Assembly: GCA_937978655.1 (NCBI GenBank)
Contig: CALJUX010000020.1
Coordinates: 124,001 to 188,000 of the forward strand
Direction: 5' to 3'
DNA: 64,000 nt
From: an uncultured Chromatiaceae bacterium
Lineage (GTDB): Bacteria > Pseudomonadota > Gammaproteobacteria > Enterobacterales > Alteromonadaceae
Shown: one piece after another, positions 36,790-45,885 of the stretch
Layout of the letters: the number at the start of each line of letters is the position of its first letter
Position numbering within the stretch: the stretch's first letter is position 1
Notes under the pieces: generated by a model
What the model was told of the DNA's origin: nothing
Seen by the model: only the letters and a program-made list of their open reading frames with translations
The model's database searches: none
Program-made: the position numbers and the translations under genes

Positions 36790-38358
36790 TTAATGCGCCG
36801 CTCCAGGCACATAATGATGGATCCAACCCACGCTATAAAAATAATGTGTCACTTCTGGCAACAAAAAGACGGTTGCGGTTAAACCCACGATAGTCAGCAC
36901 TATGGTATAGGGCACAGCCATCCAGACCATCCGCATATAAGACAAACGGATTAACGGTGCCAGCGCACTGGTCAGCAGGAACAGGAAAGCGGCCTGACCA
37001 TTGGGCGTGGCAACGCTTGGCAGGTTGGTACCGGCGTTGATGGCAATGGCTAACATCTCAAACTGCTCGCGACTGATACTACCCGCTTCCCAGGCCGCTT
37101 TGACTTCATTGATATAAACCGTACCGACGAAAACGTTATCACTGACCATCGACAACACACCATTGGCCATAAACAGCACCGCCAGTTGTAATTGACCGTC
37201 AAAAGTCAGTACCCAGCTAATGATCGGTGTAAACAGATGCTGGTCGATAATCACGGCGACAACCGCGAAAAATACCACCAACAAAGCGGTAAAAGGTAAT
37301 GCTTCTTTAAAGGCGTTCCCGATAGCATGTTCATCGGTCACACCACAGAACGTCGTGGCAAGAATAATCACCATCAAACCAATCAGACCCACAGAAGCAA
37401 TGTGCAGACTCAGACAAATCACTAATAAAACGGCAATAACACCCTGCACCCACAGTTTTGAAATATCAGAGGCTGTCAGTTTAGCGCTTTGATGTGCATC
37501 GTAATCGACCAGTACGGCACGCACGGCGTCCGGCATTTTGTAGCCAAAATCAAACCATTTGAGCTTTTCGACCAGTGCAGTGGTCAGCAAACCACAGATC
37601 AAGACCGGCACACTGACTGCACACATCCGCAGGGCGAATTCAGCAAAGCCCCACTCCACCGCTTCGGCAATAATCAGGTTTTGCGGTTCCCCCACCATAG
37701 TAGCAACACCACCCAGCGCAGTCCCTACACCGGCATGCATCAGTAAATTGCGCAGGAAACCACGGAACGATTCCAGATCAGCCCGTGACAATTCACGAAC
37801 TTCAGTGTCGGCATTATGGTCATGGTTGTCGAGAAAGGTCTTGCCGGAGGAGATTTTATGATAAATCGCGTAGAAACCAACTGCGACGCTGATCACCACG
37901 GCGACGACAGTCAAAGCATCGAGGAAAGCCGATAAAAAGGCAGCCATCACACAAAATGCCAGTGAAATACCGGTCTTGGATTTCACCCGCAACAATAATT
38001 TAGTGAAAACAAATAACAGCAAGTCTTTGACGAAGTTAATCCCCGCCACCATAAACACCAGCAGCAAAATCACTTCGATATTCACCGACACTTCATGCAT
38101 GACTTTTTCAGTGCTGGTCATGCCCATCGCAATCGCCTGGATCGCTAACAAACCACCGGGCTGCAACGGGTAACATTTCAGCGCCATTGCCAGCGTGAAA
38201 ATAAATTCCACTACCAATAACCAGCCGGCCACATAAGGATTCTGAATAAATACTAATGGATTCAGAAACATAAAAGCGATAATGGTGAGTTTGTACCAGT
38301 TGGGCGACTGCCCGAGGAAATTGGTGTAAAGCGCAAGCGCCATGCCTGATGGTTTCAT
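36790..38358 (-). CDS. nhaB: Na+/H+ antiporter NhaB
   Basis: This 522-residue inner-membrane antiporter has about 12 helices. Blocks such as [44 protein letters not shown] and [18 protein letters not shown] match NhaB across its length. It exchanges sodium for protons and supports sodium tolerance near neutral to alkaline pH. A GTG at 38370 and an ATG at 38343 are alternative starts. It lies upstream of the Mrp operon on the same strand. Confidence 0.95.
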   Translation of the reverse strand: MKPSGMALALYTNFLGQSPNWYKLTIIAFMFLNPLVFIQNPYVAGWLLVVEFIFTLAMALKCYPLQPGGLLAIQAIAMGMTSTEKVMHEVSVNIEVILLLVFMVAGINFVKDLLLFVFTKLLLRVKSKTGISLAFCVMAAFLSAFLDALTVVAVVISVAVGFYAIYHKISSGKTFLDNHDHNADTEVRELSRADLESFRGFLRNLLMHAGVGTALGGVATMVGEPQNLIIAEAVEWGFAEFALRMCAVSVPVLICGLLTTALVEKLKWFDFGYKMPDAVRAVLVDYDAHQSAKLTASDISKLWVQGVIAVLLVICLSLHIASVGLIGLMVIILATTFCGVTDEHAIGNAFKEALPFTALLVVFFAVVAVIIDQHLFTPIISWVLTFDGQLQLAVLFMANGVLSMVSDNVFVGTVYINEVKAAWEAGSISREQFEMLAIAINAGTNLPSVATPNGQAAFLFLLTSALAPLIRLSYMRMVWMAVPYTIVLTIVGLTATVFLLPEVTHYFYSVGWIHHYVPGAAH

Positions 38359-38643
38359 AGAGGATCTCACTTGTTATTATCTGATTTATTCGTTAACAGC
38401 TGACAACCGACTTTGAATGTAGCGTAATTGCGCTGTTTCGCCTGTGCAACCAGCAGGTCAGGCAGGCAAAAGTCCCGAAAAACATCAACGACGTCAGTTT
38501 CTTATACCTGAGTTCGGGGAAAAATGTCTATGGCAGCGACATGACAATTATGAATACCGGCTGAAATTTGCGACCAATAAACCGACGCTACCGTTGACTG
38601 GATTAGCAAAAGCAGTGCATTGAAAACACCGGCTTGGAATAAA
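38359..38643. other. Long leader/promoter region of nhaB
   Basis: About 285 bases with no gene. It must hold the nhaB promoter on the minus strand. A few short complementary segments occur (GCCTG/CAGGC near 38445-38475 and AGCG/CGCT near 38428-38441) but I could not recognise a named riboswitch. Confidence 0.4.
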
Positions 38644-38667
38644 AAACCCGGCAGCAAGGCCGGGTTT
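38644..38667 (-). terminator. Terminator of the oligopeptidase B gene
   Basis: The stem AAACCCGGC/GCCGGGTTT is followed on the minus strand by a T-run. It begins about 33 bases after the stop codon of the 38700-40835 gene. Confidence 0.92.
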
Positions 38668-38699
38668 AGTGTGCAGTGATTTATCTTACTGATAAATCG

Positions 38700-40835
38700 T
38701 TATTTGTTTTCAACAAGTGACAGCACAAATGCATATTCCTCAGCCACTTCTTTTAAGCGTGAGAAGCGGCCAGATTTACCGCCATGCCCCGCTTCCATAT
38801 TGGTGCGGAATAATAATGGCTGCGCATCCGTTTTATGCGTTCTGAGTTTCGCGACCCACTTCGCTGGTTCGAAATATTGGACCTGTGAGTCGTGCAGACC
38901 AGTGGTGACCAGCAGTGCCGGGTACGCCTGTTTTTTCACCTGATCATAAGGTGAATAAGACAGCATATAGTCGTAATAGGCTTTTTGTTTCGGATTGCCC
39001 CACTCATCAAATTCGTTAGTCGTCAGCGGGATAGATTCATCCAGCATCGTAGTGACCACATCAACAAAAGGCACATGCGCCACCAGACCACGGTATTTTT
39101 CCGGCGCCATATTGGCCACAGCGCCCATCAATAAACCGCCGGCACTGCCGCCCATACCAAAGACTTTGTCTTTCGCTGCATACTGGTGTTTCACCAGATA
39201 ATCCGTGACGTCAATGAAGTCAGTGAAGGTGTTGATTTTCTTCAGTAACTTGCCATCTTCATACCAATGACGGCCCATCTCCTGACCGCCGCGGATATGG
39301 GCAATCGCATAGACAAAACCGCGGTCAACTAATGACAACACGCTGGAGCGGAAACTTGGTGCCGTCGAAGAGCCGTAAGAACCATAAGCGTATTGATACA
39401 GCGGCGCCGAGCCATCTTTTTTGAAGCCTTTGCGGTATAACAGGCTCACTGGCACTTTAGTACCGTCGCGTGCTTCCGCCCAGACCCGCTCTGTCACGTA
39501 ATTGGCGCGGTCAAAACCACCCAGTACTTCCTGTTGTTTCAGCAGTTTTTTCTCGCCGGTTTTTAAATTCACTTCATAAATTGAATTCGGCGTGGTCAGC
39601 GAGGTATAGCTGTAGCGTAACCACTCTGTATTTTGTTCCAGATTCACATCGGTTGATGCGACATAAACCGGTTCATCAGAGCTGATGTAACTGGCTTTGG
39701 CCGGATTCTGCCACGGCAACACACGGATGCGGTTGATGCCTTCACTGCGCTCGTTAATGGCCAGATAGTCGTTAAACAGCTGGAAAGATTCAATAAACAC
39801 ATTTTTGTCGTGGGGCAGTAATTCGGTCCAGCGCGCCCGATCGCCGATTTGATCGTTCGCCACTGCCATGATGCGGTTATTCGGTGCATTCCAGTCGGTA
39901 CTGATGATCCAGCGTTTGCCTAAATGGTCAGCTTCATATTTAAAATCGCGTTGGCGTGGCGCCAGCGCTTTAAATTCGCCGGTTGGCTGATTGGCCGGTA
40001 ACACGCGAATTTCAGAAGACACAGTGCTACCAAGCCACAACACCACAAACTGGTCGTCACTGCTGTTACCAATACCGGTATAGAAACTGTTGTCTTTTTC
40101 TTCATACATCAGCACGTCTTTGGCAACTGCGTCACCGAGCTGATGGCGGCGGATTTTGTTACCTAACAAGGTCTGTTTGTCTTTTTCGATATAAAACAGA
40201 TGTTTGCTGTCAGACGACCAGGCCAGCGAGGCTTCAACGCCACTGATACTGTCCGGCAGGTCTTTACCGGTGGTCAAATCGCGCACGCGTACCGTGTACT
40301 GACGCCGGCCATTAGTATCTTCAGCATAAGCCAGCAGTTTTTGGTCTGGGCTCACAGCGTAATTGCCAATCTGATAAAAATCTTTGCCAGCCGCCATTTT
40401 ATTCACATCAAGCAGCACCTGCTCTTCGCCGGTTTTCAGCACTTTGCGTAAGTAAATCGGATACTGCTGACCGGTTTCAAACCGGCTATAAAAGCTGTAA
40501 TCGCCTTTTTTCGCCGGCACAGAACTGTCGTCCTGCTTGACCCGGCCGATGATTTCGTCGGTCAGCGTTTTCGTCAGATCCTGATATTTATCAGCGTATT
40601 GCTGGTAATAAGCATTTTCTGCCTGCAGATGCGCCAGCACTTTTGGGTCCTGCCGTTTGTCATCCCGCATCCAGTAATAAGGGTCTATCCGGTCGCCATG
40701 CGGCGATTTCACGGTATACGGCACTTCTGCCGCTACCGGTGCCTGCACAGCTGGTTGCGCCTGACTAAGGCCGCTGATGATCATTGCGCCGGCGCCAAGC
40801 AGCGCAGTCCATTGAGTTGTGGGTCGTTTTGCCAT
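38700..40835 (-). CDS. ptrB: Exported oligopeptidase B (prolyl oligopeptidase family S9A)
   Basis: This 711-residue serine peptidase has an N-terminal beta-propeller (about 80-430) and an alpha/beta-hydrolase domain. The catalytic Ser is in GMGGSAGG, Asp in TTGLHDSQVQY and His in MEAGHGGKSGR. Oligopeptidase B cleaves short peptides after Arg or Lys. Unlike the cytosolic E. coli PtrB, it begins with a plausible signal peptide (about residues 1-26, cut after SQA), suggesting a periplasmic or secreted enzyme. The gene stands alone between terminators. Confidence 0.92.
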   Translation of the reverse strand: MAKRPTTQWTALLGAGAMIISGLSQAQPAVQAPVAAEVPYTVKSPHGDRIDPYYWMRDDKRQDPKVLAHLQAENAYYQQYADKYQDLTKTLTDEIIGRVKQDDSSVPAKKGDYSFYSRFETGQQYPIYLRKVLKTGEEQVLLDVNKMAAGKDFYQIGNYAVSPDQKLLAYAEDTNGRRQYTVRVRDLTTGKDLPDSISGVEASLAWSSDSKHLFYIEKDKQTLLGNKIRRHQLGDAVAKDVLMYEEKDNSFYTGIGNSSDDQFVVLWLGSTVSSEIRVLPANQPTGEFKALAPRQRDFKYEADHLGKRWIISTDWNAPNNRIMAVANDQIGDRARWTELLPHDKNVFIESFQLFNDYLAINERSEGINRIRVLPWQNPAKASYISSDEPVYVASTDVNLEQNTEWLRYSYTSLTTPNSIYEVNLKTGEKKLLKQQEVLGGFDRANYVTERVWAEARDGTKVPVSLLYRKGFKKDGSAPLYQYAYGSYGSSTAPSFRSSVLSLVDRGFVYAIAHIRGGQEMGRHWYEDGKLLKKINTFTDFIDVTDYLVKHQYAAKDKVFGMGGSAGGLLMGAVANMAPEKYRGLVAHVPFVDVVTTMLDESIPLTTNEFDEWGNPKQKAYYDYMLSYSPYDQVKKQAYPALLVTTGLHDSQVQYFEPAKWVAKLRTHKTDAQPLLFRTNMEAGHGGKSGRFSRLKEVAEEYAFVLSLVENK

Positions 40836-41076
40836 TCGCAGTACCTGTTATTGTTTTGCATTATCTGGATGAAAACCATGTGTTCCTGTTTAACATAAAA
40901 TACACATGAATGCACAGTCCCTTGCGGCCAAATCAACAAGCAACCAGACGTGAACTGTGTAAGCAATTATATTTCTGAACTTAATCGTTATAGCCTGACT
41001 GTCGGCAGGCAAAAACTATTCACAAATCAGAATTTCTGCGCTTATATTAAGAAGATTCATCACGCAGGAAATTATC

Positions 41077-41259
41077 ATGGCTTTAATGAGCGTAGCCGAA
41101 GTTGCGGCTTTTTTATCAATTCAGGACATCCGGGTCGAACGGCTGGCGCGGGAAAATTTATTGGTCCCTGCGGGCAAAGACGATGCTGGCAAACCGATGT
41201 TTGAAGAAGAAGATGTGAAACGTTACAAAGTGTTAGCTGAGCGCCTTGGCGGCATCTGA
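41077..41259 (+). CDS. Small MerR/excisionase-type helix-turn-helix protein
   Basis: A 60-residue protein consisting of one winged-helix-like unit (MSVAEVAAFLSIQDIRVERLARENLL followed by a DDAGKPMFEEEDVKRYK wing and recognition segment). The layout resembles MerR or excisionase DNA-binding domains without an effector part. AGGA precedes the ATG at good spacing. Its 3' end overlaps the convergent thiamine-operon kinase gene by 27 bases, so the two may interfere in expression. Specific function not recognised. Confidence 0.65.
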   Translation: MALMSVAEVAAFLSIQDIRVERLARENLLVPAGKDDAGKPMFEEEDVKRYKVLAERLGGI

Positions 41260-42129
41260 TATCAAAGGCTGAAACTGGTGCAATGCAGATTGCGCCAGTT
41301 TTGCTTTTTCCGCACCACCATCCAGCGATTTGTACCATAACCAGCAAAAACCACTGTATAACAATGACGCCAGCTTTAAACGTTGCGGCAGATCAGGCTT
41401 TGCCTGTGGCCGGAATTGCAAATAGAGAGTCAGTAGTTGTTCCTGCTCTTCGGCATTGAGTTGCAGATTCAGGCATAAAGCCGCCAAATCAAAAGCGCTG
41501 TCCGCCTGCTGACAATATTCGTAGTCAATCAGCCACAATTGCTGATGCTGCAACAGAATATTGCCGCTGTGCAAATCCATATGACATAACACCTGGTCCC
41601 CTGACAACAGGGCAAATTCAGCGGCGGCAGCACGTAAGCGTTGCCAATCCTGTTCATCAGCCGCACTCCAGGACTCATTAAATACCTTGTCACGCAGCTG
41701 CTGCAGATAGACAAAAGGGTCCAGAACCGGGGTCTGTACTTTCAGTTTGTGCAACCGCACTAACTTCTCTGTCAGCTGTAACAGATAGCTGTGATGCAAC
41801 TCCCAGTCAAAATGCCGGCTGTGGGTCAAAAAGTCACTGATTAAAATCCGTTGATGGTTGTTCAGGCAAAGCGGCGCCGGCGCCACGCCGACAGCTGCCG
41901 CGGCATGCTGGCAGCGCAACTCCTGCTGCCGGCAGACTCCGGCCACGCCGGGTTTGTAGTGCCGCACCAGATAATGACCCCGTTGCGTATGCACGTAGTA
42001 ATTGTCGTTAGTGCTGCTGGCCGCCAGCTTTTGCAATGCCAGCGGCAGGTGATTGGCAAAAAACTCTAGCCGCTGACACAGATGCCAGATGCGTTGCTCA
42101 GTTGCTGTTGCCGGTAGTGGCTGCGCCAT
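41233..42129 (-). CDS. Aminoglycoside/choline-kinase-fold kinase, probable thiamine kinase
   Basis: This 298-residue APH-family kinase has the catalytic loop CHMDLHSGNILL and the metal-binding IDYEYCQQADSAFDLA. The family includes choline kinase, ThiK and aminoglycoside kinases. It is the last gene of a TPP-riboswitch operon with a TonB receptor, a thiamine-binding-family protein and a PnuT-like transporter. Phosphorylating imported thiamine is therefore the likely role, by context rather than by sequence alone. It overlaps the transporter gene by 64 bases. Confidence 0.78.
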   Translation of the reverse strand: MAQPLPATATEQRIWHLCQRLEFFANHLPLALQKLAASSTNDNYYVHTQRGHYLVRHYKPGVAGVCRQQELRCQHAAAAVGVAPAPLCLNNHQRILISDFLTHSRHFDWELHHSYLLQLTEKLVRLHKLKVQTPVLDPFVYLQQLRDKVFNESWSAADEQDWQRLRAAAAEFALLSGDQVLCHMDLHSGNILLQHQQLWLIDYEYCQQADSAFDLAALCLNLQLNAEEQEQLLTLYLQFRPQAKPDLPQRLKLASLLYSGFCWLWYKSLDGGAEKAKLAQSALHQFQPLISDAAKALS

Positions 42130-42707
42130 GCGAAATATCCCGAAGCTGCTGTCAGCGTATAAATAACAAAAAGTACGCTGAAAAAATACAGATCTTTTTG
42201 CAGATACATATAAATAGAAGCCGCATCAATCACTATCCAATAGAGCCAGTTCGACACCACTTTTTTCGCCACCAGATAAGTCGTCACCACGGCGAAACAG
42301 CTGATTTGCGCGCCCAACCAGGCGAAATCTGTATTGGTGTACTGTTGCATCAGAAAACCCAGGCACAACCCCGACACCGCCGTCAGACTAATAAGCCACA
42401 GGTGTTGTTGCCAGCGCCATTCCACCACGGCTTGCGTCTGACCGTTCTGGCTGCGCAACTGCTGCCAGTTCCACCAGCCATACAGCGCCATGCCGGCGTA
42501 ATACAGCTGCAACAGCGCATCGGTATACAGATTGGCACTGAGCATAATCTGCAGTGTCAGCACAGTACTCGCCAGAGCCGCCGGCCAGCACCACAAGCTA
42601 TGACGAATGGCAAGCAGCGTATACGACAGCGCCAGCACTGTGGCCAAAAGCTCCAGCCCGGTCTGCAGCTGCCACTGGTTCAGCAATTGCTGCCACAGTT
42701 CAGTCAT
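42066..42707 (-). CDS. pnuT: PnuC-family transporter, probable thiamine transporter PnuT
   Basis: This 213-residue membrane protein has about seven helices and the PnuC-family segments YTDALLQLYYAGMALYGWWNW and NWLYWIVIDAASIYMYLQKDL. PnuC proteins carry vitamins by facilitated diffusion followed by phosphorylation; PnuT members take thiamine. The TPP-riboswitch context and an adjacent kinase favour PnuT over the nicotinamide riboside transporter PnuC. Overlaps the upstream gene by four bases (ATGA). Confidence 0.85.
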   Translation of the reverse strand: MTELWQQLLNQWQLQTGLELLATVLALSYTLLAIRHSLWCWPAALASTVLTLQIMLSANLYTDALLQLYYAGMALYGWWNWQQLRSQNGQTQAVVEWRWQQHLWLISLTAVSGLCLGFLMQQYTNTDFAWLGAQISCFAVVTTYLVAKKVVSNWLYWIVIDAASIYMYLQKDLYFFSVLFVIYTLTAASGYFAWRSHYRQQQLSNASGICVSG

Positions 42708-42952
42708 GGCCGCAGGTCACCGTGCAGGAACTTCACCACAAACACCACTTTGCCATAACGCTCAAACGACCAGCGGATACAACGCTGCAGTGCCGCCATC
42801 ACGGTATCGTATTCACCAAAAATCTGCGTACTCATGGTATTGGTCAGTACATGCAGACCGGCTTCTTTATTCAATTCTGCGATAAAACCTTTGATAGGTT
42901 CGATGTAATCGCTGGTCAGCGGATATTTACTGATTTCGATAGAAAGTTGCAT
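42704..42952 (-). CDS. Thiamine-binding family protein (MTH1187/YkoF-like, PF01910)
   Basis: This 82-residue single-domain protein matches the small thiamine-binding/UPF0045 family: SIEISKYPLTSDYIEPIKGFI, TNTMSTQIFGEYDTVMAAL and SFERYGKVVFVVKFL. Members bind thiamine or its pyrimidine moiety as oligomers in the cytoplasm. AAGGA lies seven bases before the ATG at 42952; a GTG at 42955 is less well placed. It lies between the receptor and transporter genes, so it may buffer or sense incoming vitamin. Confidence 0.85.
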   Translation of the reverse strand: MQLSIEISKYPLTSDYIEPIKGFIAELNKEAGLHVLTNTMSTQIFGEYDTVMAALQRCIRWSFERYGKVVFVVKFLHGDLRP

Positions 42953-42973
42953 CACGATGTCCTTTTAATAAGT

Positions 42974-45145
42974 TCAGAACTGATAAGTGGCGGTCAGACC
43001 AATCCGGCGCGGTTCGCCGAGCTGTTGCCACTCCTGACTGGTATATTCATCACGCGGGTCATTCGGAAAATAGAAACCACGGACCCCATAGTCTTTATCC
43101 AGCAAATTGCGTGTCCACAGCGCCAGCTTCAAGGCATCTTGCTGCCAGCTCAGGCGCAGATTCACTAACTCCACAGCCTTGGCTTTAAAGAAATGACTGT
43201 CAGAGTAAAAATATGCACCTTTGTACTGGTAGTTCAGATCCAGCGTCAGCTGCTCCAGCAGCGCGTACTCCAATCCCAGCATGGTTTGACGCCGTGGTGC
43301 ATGCGCCTGATCGCGCCCGGACAGATCCACAAACTGCTTTTTGCCATCAATATCAACAGCAGCGGTGTACCCGTCGATTTCGCTGTCCAGCAAGCCAAGG
43401 CTGGCAAAAAACCGCACCGTTTCGCTCGCCTGATAGCTGCTTTCCAGTTCAATGCCTTTATTGCGTCCGGCACTGGCATTGGCAATGTATCCGGCAAACT
43501 CTGAGCCTTGGTTAATCCAGGAATTGACCTGCATATCCTGCCGACGCATGTCAAACCAGGCCAGACGGGTCACCAGGCTTTGTTGCAACCAGCTGCCTTT
43601 GAGACCCACTTCACGATTGAGCAATGATTCTGGTTTAAATGCCGCTTGTTGCCGTAAAAAATCCCAATACTGGTTAAACTCCGGATTGGTTAATTGCGTC
43701 AGCGCTTCACCATTGACCCCACCGGCTTTGTAACCACGCGACAACAACGCATAGGCAGTTAAGTACTCATTGAGCTGATGTTCCAGCGCCAGTTTACCGC
43801 CCCACATCCAGTCGGCAGGAGACTGGCGGGTGTTGGCACTGTCGTCGTAATCGATGGCCAGATGTTCAGCTCTGGCCCCCACAGTGAATCCGGTCTGCGC
43901 AGTCAGTGCAAAGGTGGTTTCACCATAAAGCGCCAGCTGATCGCGTTGATAATCGCTGCCAAACAGACTGGTGCGCTTTTTAAAGTTATTGGTATAACGC
44001 CGTTCTAAATCAACGCTTTGCTGTGCAGCGAACAAACCGGCCACCCAGTGCTGTCCTTGCGCGGACTGCAATCGCTGGTCAACACTCCACTGCTTGCGGT
44101 CACGCAGATACTGGTCAGAAGTGGAGTATTCCCAAGGATGGATGCCCTGGAAGCCCCAGTCTTCGTCATAGCCATAATCGGTGTCAGCGGTTGTCGCGGT
44201 CACTACTGTGACACTACGCAGTGCCGGCGTCAGCAGGTAATCAGCAGACAAACTGCCCGCCCAAATTTCCTGTTGGTCTTGGCCTGGCTGATCAGACAAT
44301 GTGGTACGGTCGCGGTTTAACGAAAACGCGTCATAGCCGTTATCCAGCAGGTGATAGTTCAGCACCGCATCGAGCTTCAGTCGCGTCGAAGGCTGATAAC
44401 GCCATTTGGTATGAAAATGCTGCTCATCGATGTTATTGGTGTCATCGCGCTTCAGGTGGGTGTTTTTGATAAAACCATCAGAGCGTTGCAGCTGGGCAGC
44501 AAAACGGGCAGACAAGACATCGGAGATCACTGCGTTATGGCTCAATTCAGTCTGATAGCTGTCGAAATTAGCTAAAGTTGCAGTCAAAGTAGTTTCTGGA
44601 ATATTGCTTGGGTCTTTTGACTGATAGTTCAGCATCCCGGCCATTGCCGCAGCACCAAAACGGGTCGATTCCGGCCCCCGGAACACTTCCAGTTGACCAA
44701 TATCAATCAGGCTGCCGAGGCCTAAAGCACTGTAATCAATACCATCAACCAACACACCAACGGAAGGGTTGATGGTATCGACAAATTCACTGCGCTCGCC
44801 AATGCCGCGCACTTGCAGAAAACGTCCGCGCGACGCGCCGGAGGCATAGTTCACATTCGCCATGCCCTGCAGTAAATCTTCCAGTTGCAGTGCAGATTGG
44901 CGGGCAATTTCGTTGCTGTCGACGACGGTCAGACTGCCCGGAATTTTGTTCACCGCTAATCCACGAAAATCACCGCGTACTTCAATCCGTTCAACATCTT
45001 GCAGCGTCACCGGCTGTTCTTCGGCATGTAATGCAGCAGATACCAACAAGGCCATAACAGACATCGCCGGGAAAAAGGCCGGGCCGGATCGGGGGAAAGA
45101 TAAAACATCATTGACGGCTAAAGACGGGAAGGCACGGGACATCAT
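42974..45145 (-). CDS. TonB-dependent receptor, probable thiamine uptake
   Basis: This 723-residue outer-membrane receptor has a signal peptide (about residues 20-42, cut near ALHA), a TonB box (ERIEVRG), a plug domain (about 60-170) with the SLIDIGQLEVFRGPESTRFGAAAMAGMLNY motif, and a 22-strand barrel ending in Phe. A TPP riboswitch directly precedes it, so thiamine or a precursor is the likely ligand. The ATGs at 45145 and 45142 follow a GGAG site; a TTG at 45148 does not fit. Related receptors with THI elements are known in Alteromonadales. Confidence 0.88.
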   Translation of the reverse strand: MMSRAFPSLAVNDVLSFPRSGPAFFPAMSVMALLVSAALHAEEQPVTLQDVERIEVRGDFRGLAVNKIPGSLTVVDSNEIARQSALQLEDLLQGMANVNYASGASRGRFLQVRGIGERSEFVDTINPSVGVLVDGIDYSALGLGSLIDIGQLEVFRGPESTRFGAAAMAGMLNYQSKDPSNIPETTLTATLANFDSYQTELSHNAVISDVLSARFAAQLQRSDGFIKNTHLKRDDTNNIDEQHFHTKWRYQPSTRLKLDAVLNYHLLDNGYDAFSLNRDRTTLSDQPGQDQQEIWAGSLSADYLLTPALRSVTVVTATTADTDYGYDEDWGFQGIHPWEYSTSDQYLRDRKQWSVDQRLQSAQGQHWVAGLFAAQQSVDLERRYTNNFKKRTSLFGSDYQRDQLALYGETTFALTAQTGFTVGARAEHLAIDYDDSANTRQSPADWMWGGKLALEHQLNEYLTAYALLSRGYKAGGVNGEALTQLTNPEFNQYWDFLRQQAAFKPESLLNREVGLKGSWLQQSLVTRLAWFDMRRQDMQVNSWINQGSEFAGYIANASAGRNKGIELESSYQASETVRFFASLGLLDSEIDGYTAAVDIDGKKQFVDLSGRDQAHAPRRQTMLGLEYALLEQLTLDLNYQYKGAYFYSDSHFFKAKAVELVNLRLSWQQDALKLALWTRNLLDKDYGVRGFYFPNDPRDEYTSQEWQQLGEPRRIGLTATYQF

Positions 45146-45149
45146 CAAA

Positions 45150-45165
45150 CTCCGGTTAAGACCGG
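45150..45165 (-). promoter_or_regulatory. Small hairpin overlapping the receptor ribosome site
   Basis: The stem CCGGT/ACCGG (45152-45156 and 45161-45165, loop 4) overlaps the GGAG ribosome site of the receptor gene (45150-45153). It could be the sequestering element of the riboswitch, giving translational control. Inference from sequence complementarity. Confidence 0.4.
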
Positions 45166-45197
45166 GATCACGCGCGCGCAGCTGGAAGTGTTGACAC

Positions 45198-45271
<74 letters not shown>

Positions 45272-45416
45272 GTTTGGCCGGCAGTTTAGCGGCTTTTATA
45301 TACAGTCGCAAGAAATCAGAAAAATTCATCTAGGGACAAACTGGCAAAATAAATCTGAGCAGCTAGGGTTAAGCAGAACGTCATTTTTGACGTGCAGTTA
45401 TAACAAGAGGAAAATT

Positions 45417-45752
45417 ATGAAAAAAAGTCTCATCATCCTGTTGGCAGCCGGGGCTCTGACCAGCAACTTCGCTTTTGCGGAAGAAGCAGAAGACGTCGTG
45501 TACTCAACCGAAGGTTATTGTTTATTATCCAATGAAGGCGCTTCCGATGAATATCTGAAAGCCTACGCCAAAAAACTTGGCGGCAAACCAACCAATTCTG
45601 TCTGCGCCAGCTTCAAGAAAATTGTTGAAGAATCACGGCCACGTGAATGGGATTATCCAGCCGGCCGGGCTTACCCGGGCAGCGTGATCAAGCTGTCTCC
45701 CAGTCAGGTTGCATTATTAAAATCGCTGAAGAAAAAAGACGGCAAAATGTAA
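45417..45752 (+). CDS. Small secreted protein, function unknown
   Basis: A 111-residue protein with a clear signal peptide (MKKSLIILLAAGALTSNFAFA, cleaved before EEAED). The mature part is charged, has two cysteines (YCLLS and SVCASF) that could pair, and a Lys-rich C-terminus. A longer frame starts at 45243 but runs back through the riboswitch; the ATG at 45417 has a GAGG site. I do not recognise the family. It precedes an Omp85 gene on the same strand, which might or might not be related. Confidence 0.7.
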   Translation: MKKSLIILLAAGALTSNFAFAEEAEDVVYSTEGYCLLSNEGASDEYLKAYAKKLGGKPTNSVCASFKKIVEESRPREWDYPAGRAYPGSVIKLSPSQVALLKSLKKKDGKM

Positions 45753-45764
45753 GCCGCCACGACA

Positions 45765-45784
45765 GCTCCGCCTTCTGGCGGAGC
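45765..45784 (+). terminator. Hairpin after the small secreted protein gene
   Basis: A perfect 8-bp GC-rich stem GCTCCGCC/GGCGGAGC with loop TTCT lies 13 bases past the stop. There is no proper T-run, so it may be a weak or Rho-assisted terminator. Confidence 0.5.
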
Positions 45785-45885
45785 GCATCTCGTTGTTTAT
45801 CCATAAGATTCTGTGTTACCTCTTGCAATTCTGTGACAAACCGCATTAACTGGGCCGCATCGTTCCGGAACAAAAGGACGCTGTG

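Noticed and set aside
41233..42129. Aminoglycoside resistance kinase
   Set aside because: The fold is shared, but operon context under a TPP riboswitch argues for vitamin phosphorylation, not antibiotic resistance.
42066..42707. Nicotinamide riboside transporter PnuC
   Set aside because: Same family, but the TPP riboswitch, thiamine-binding-family gene and lack of NAD genes favour PnuT.
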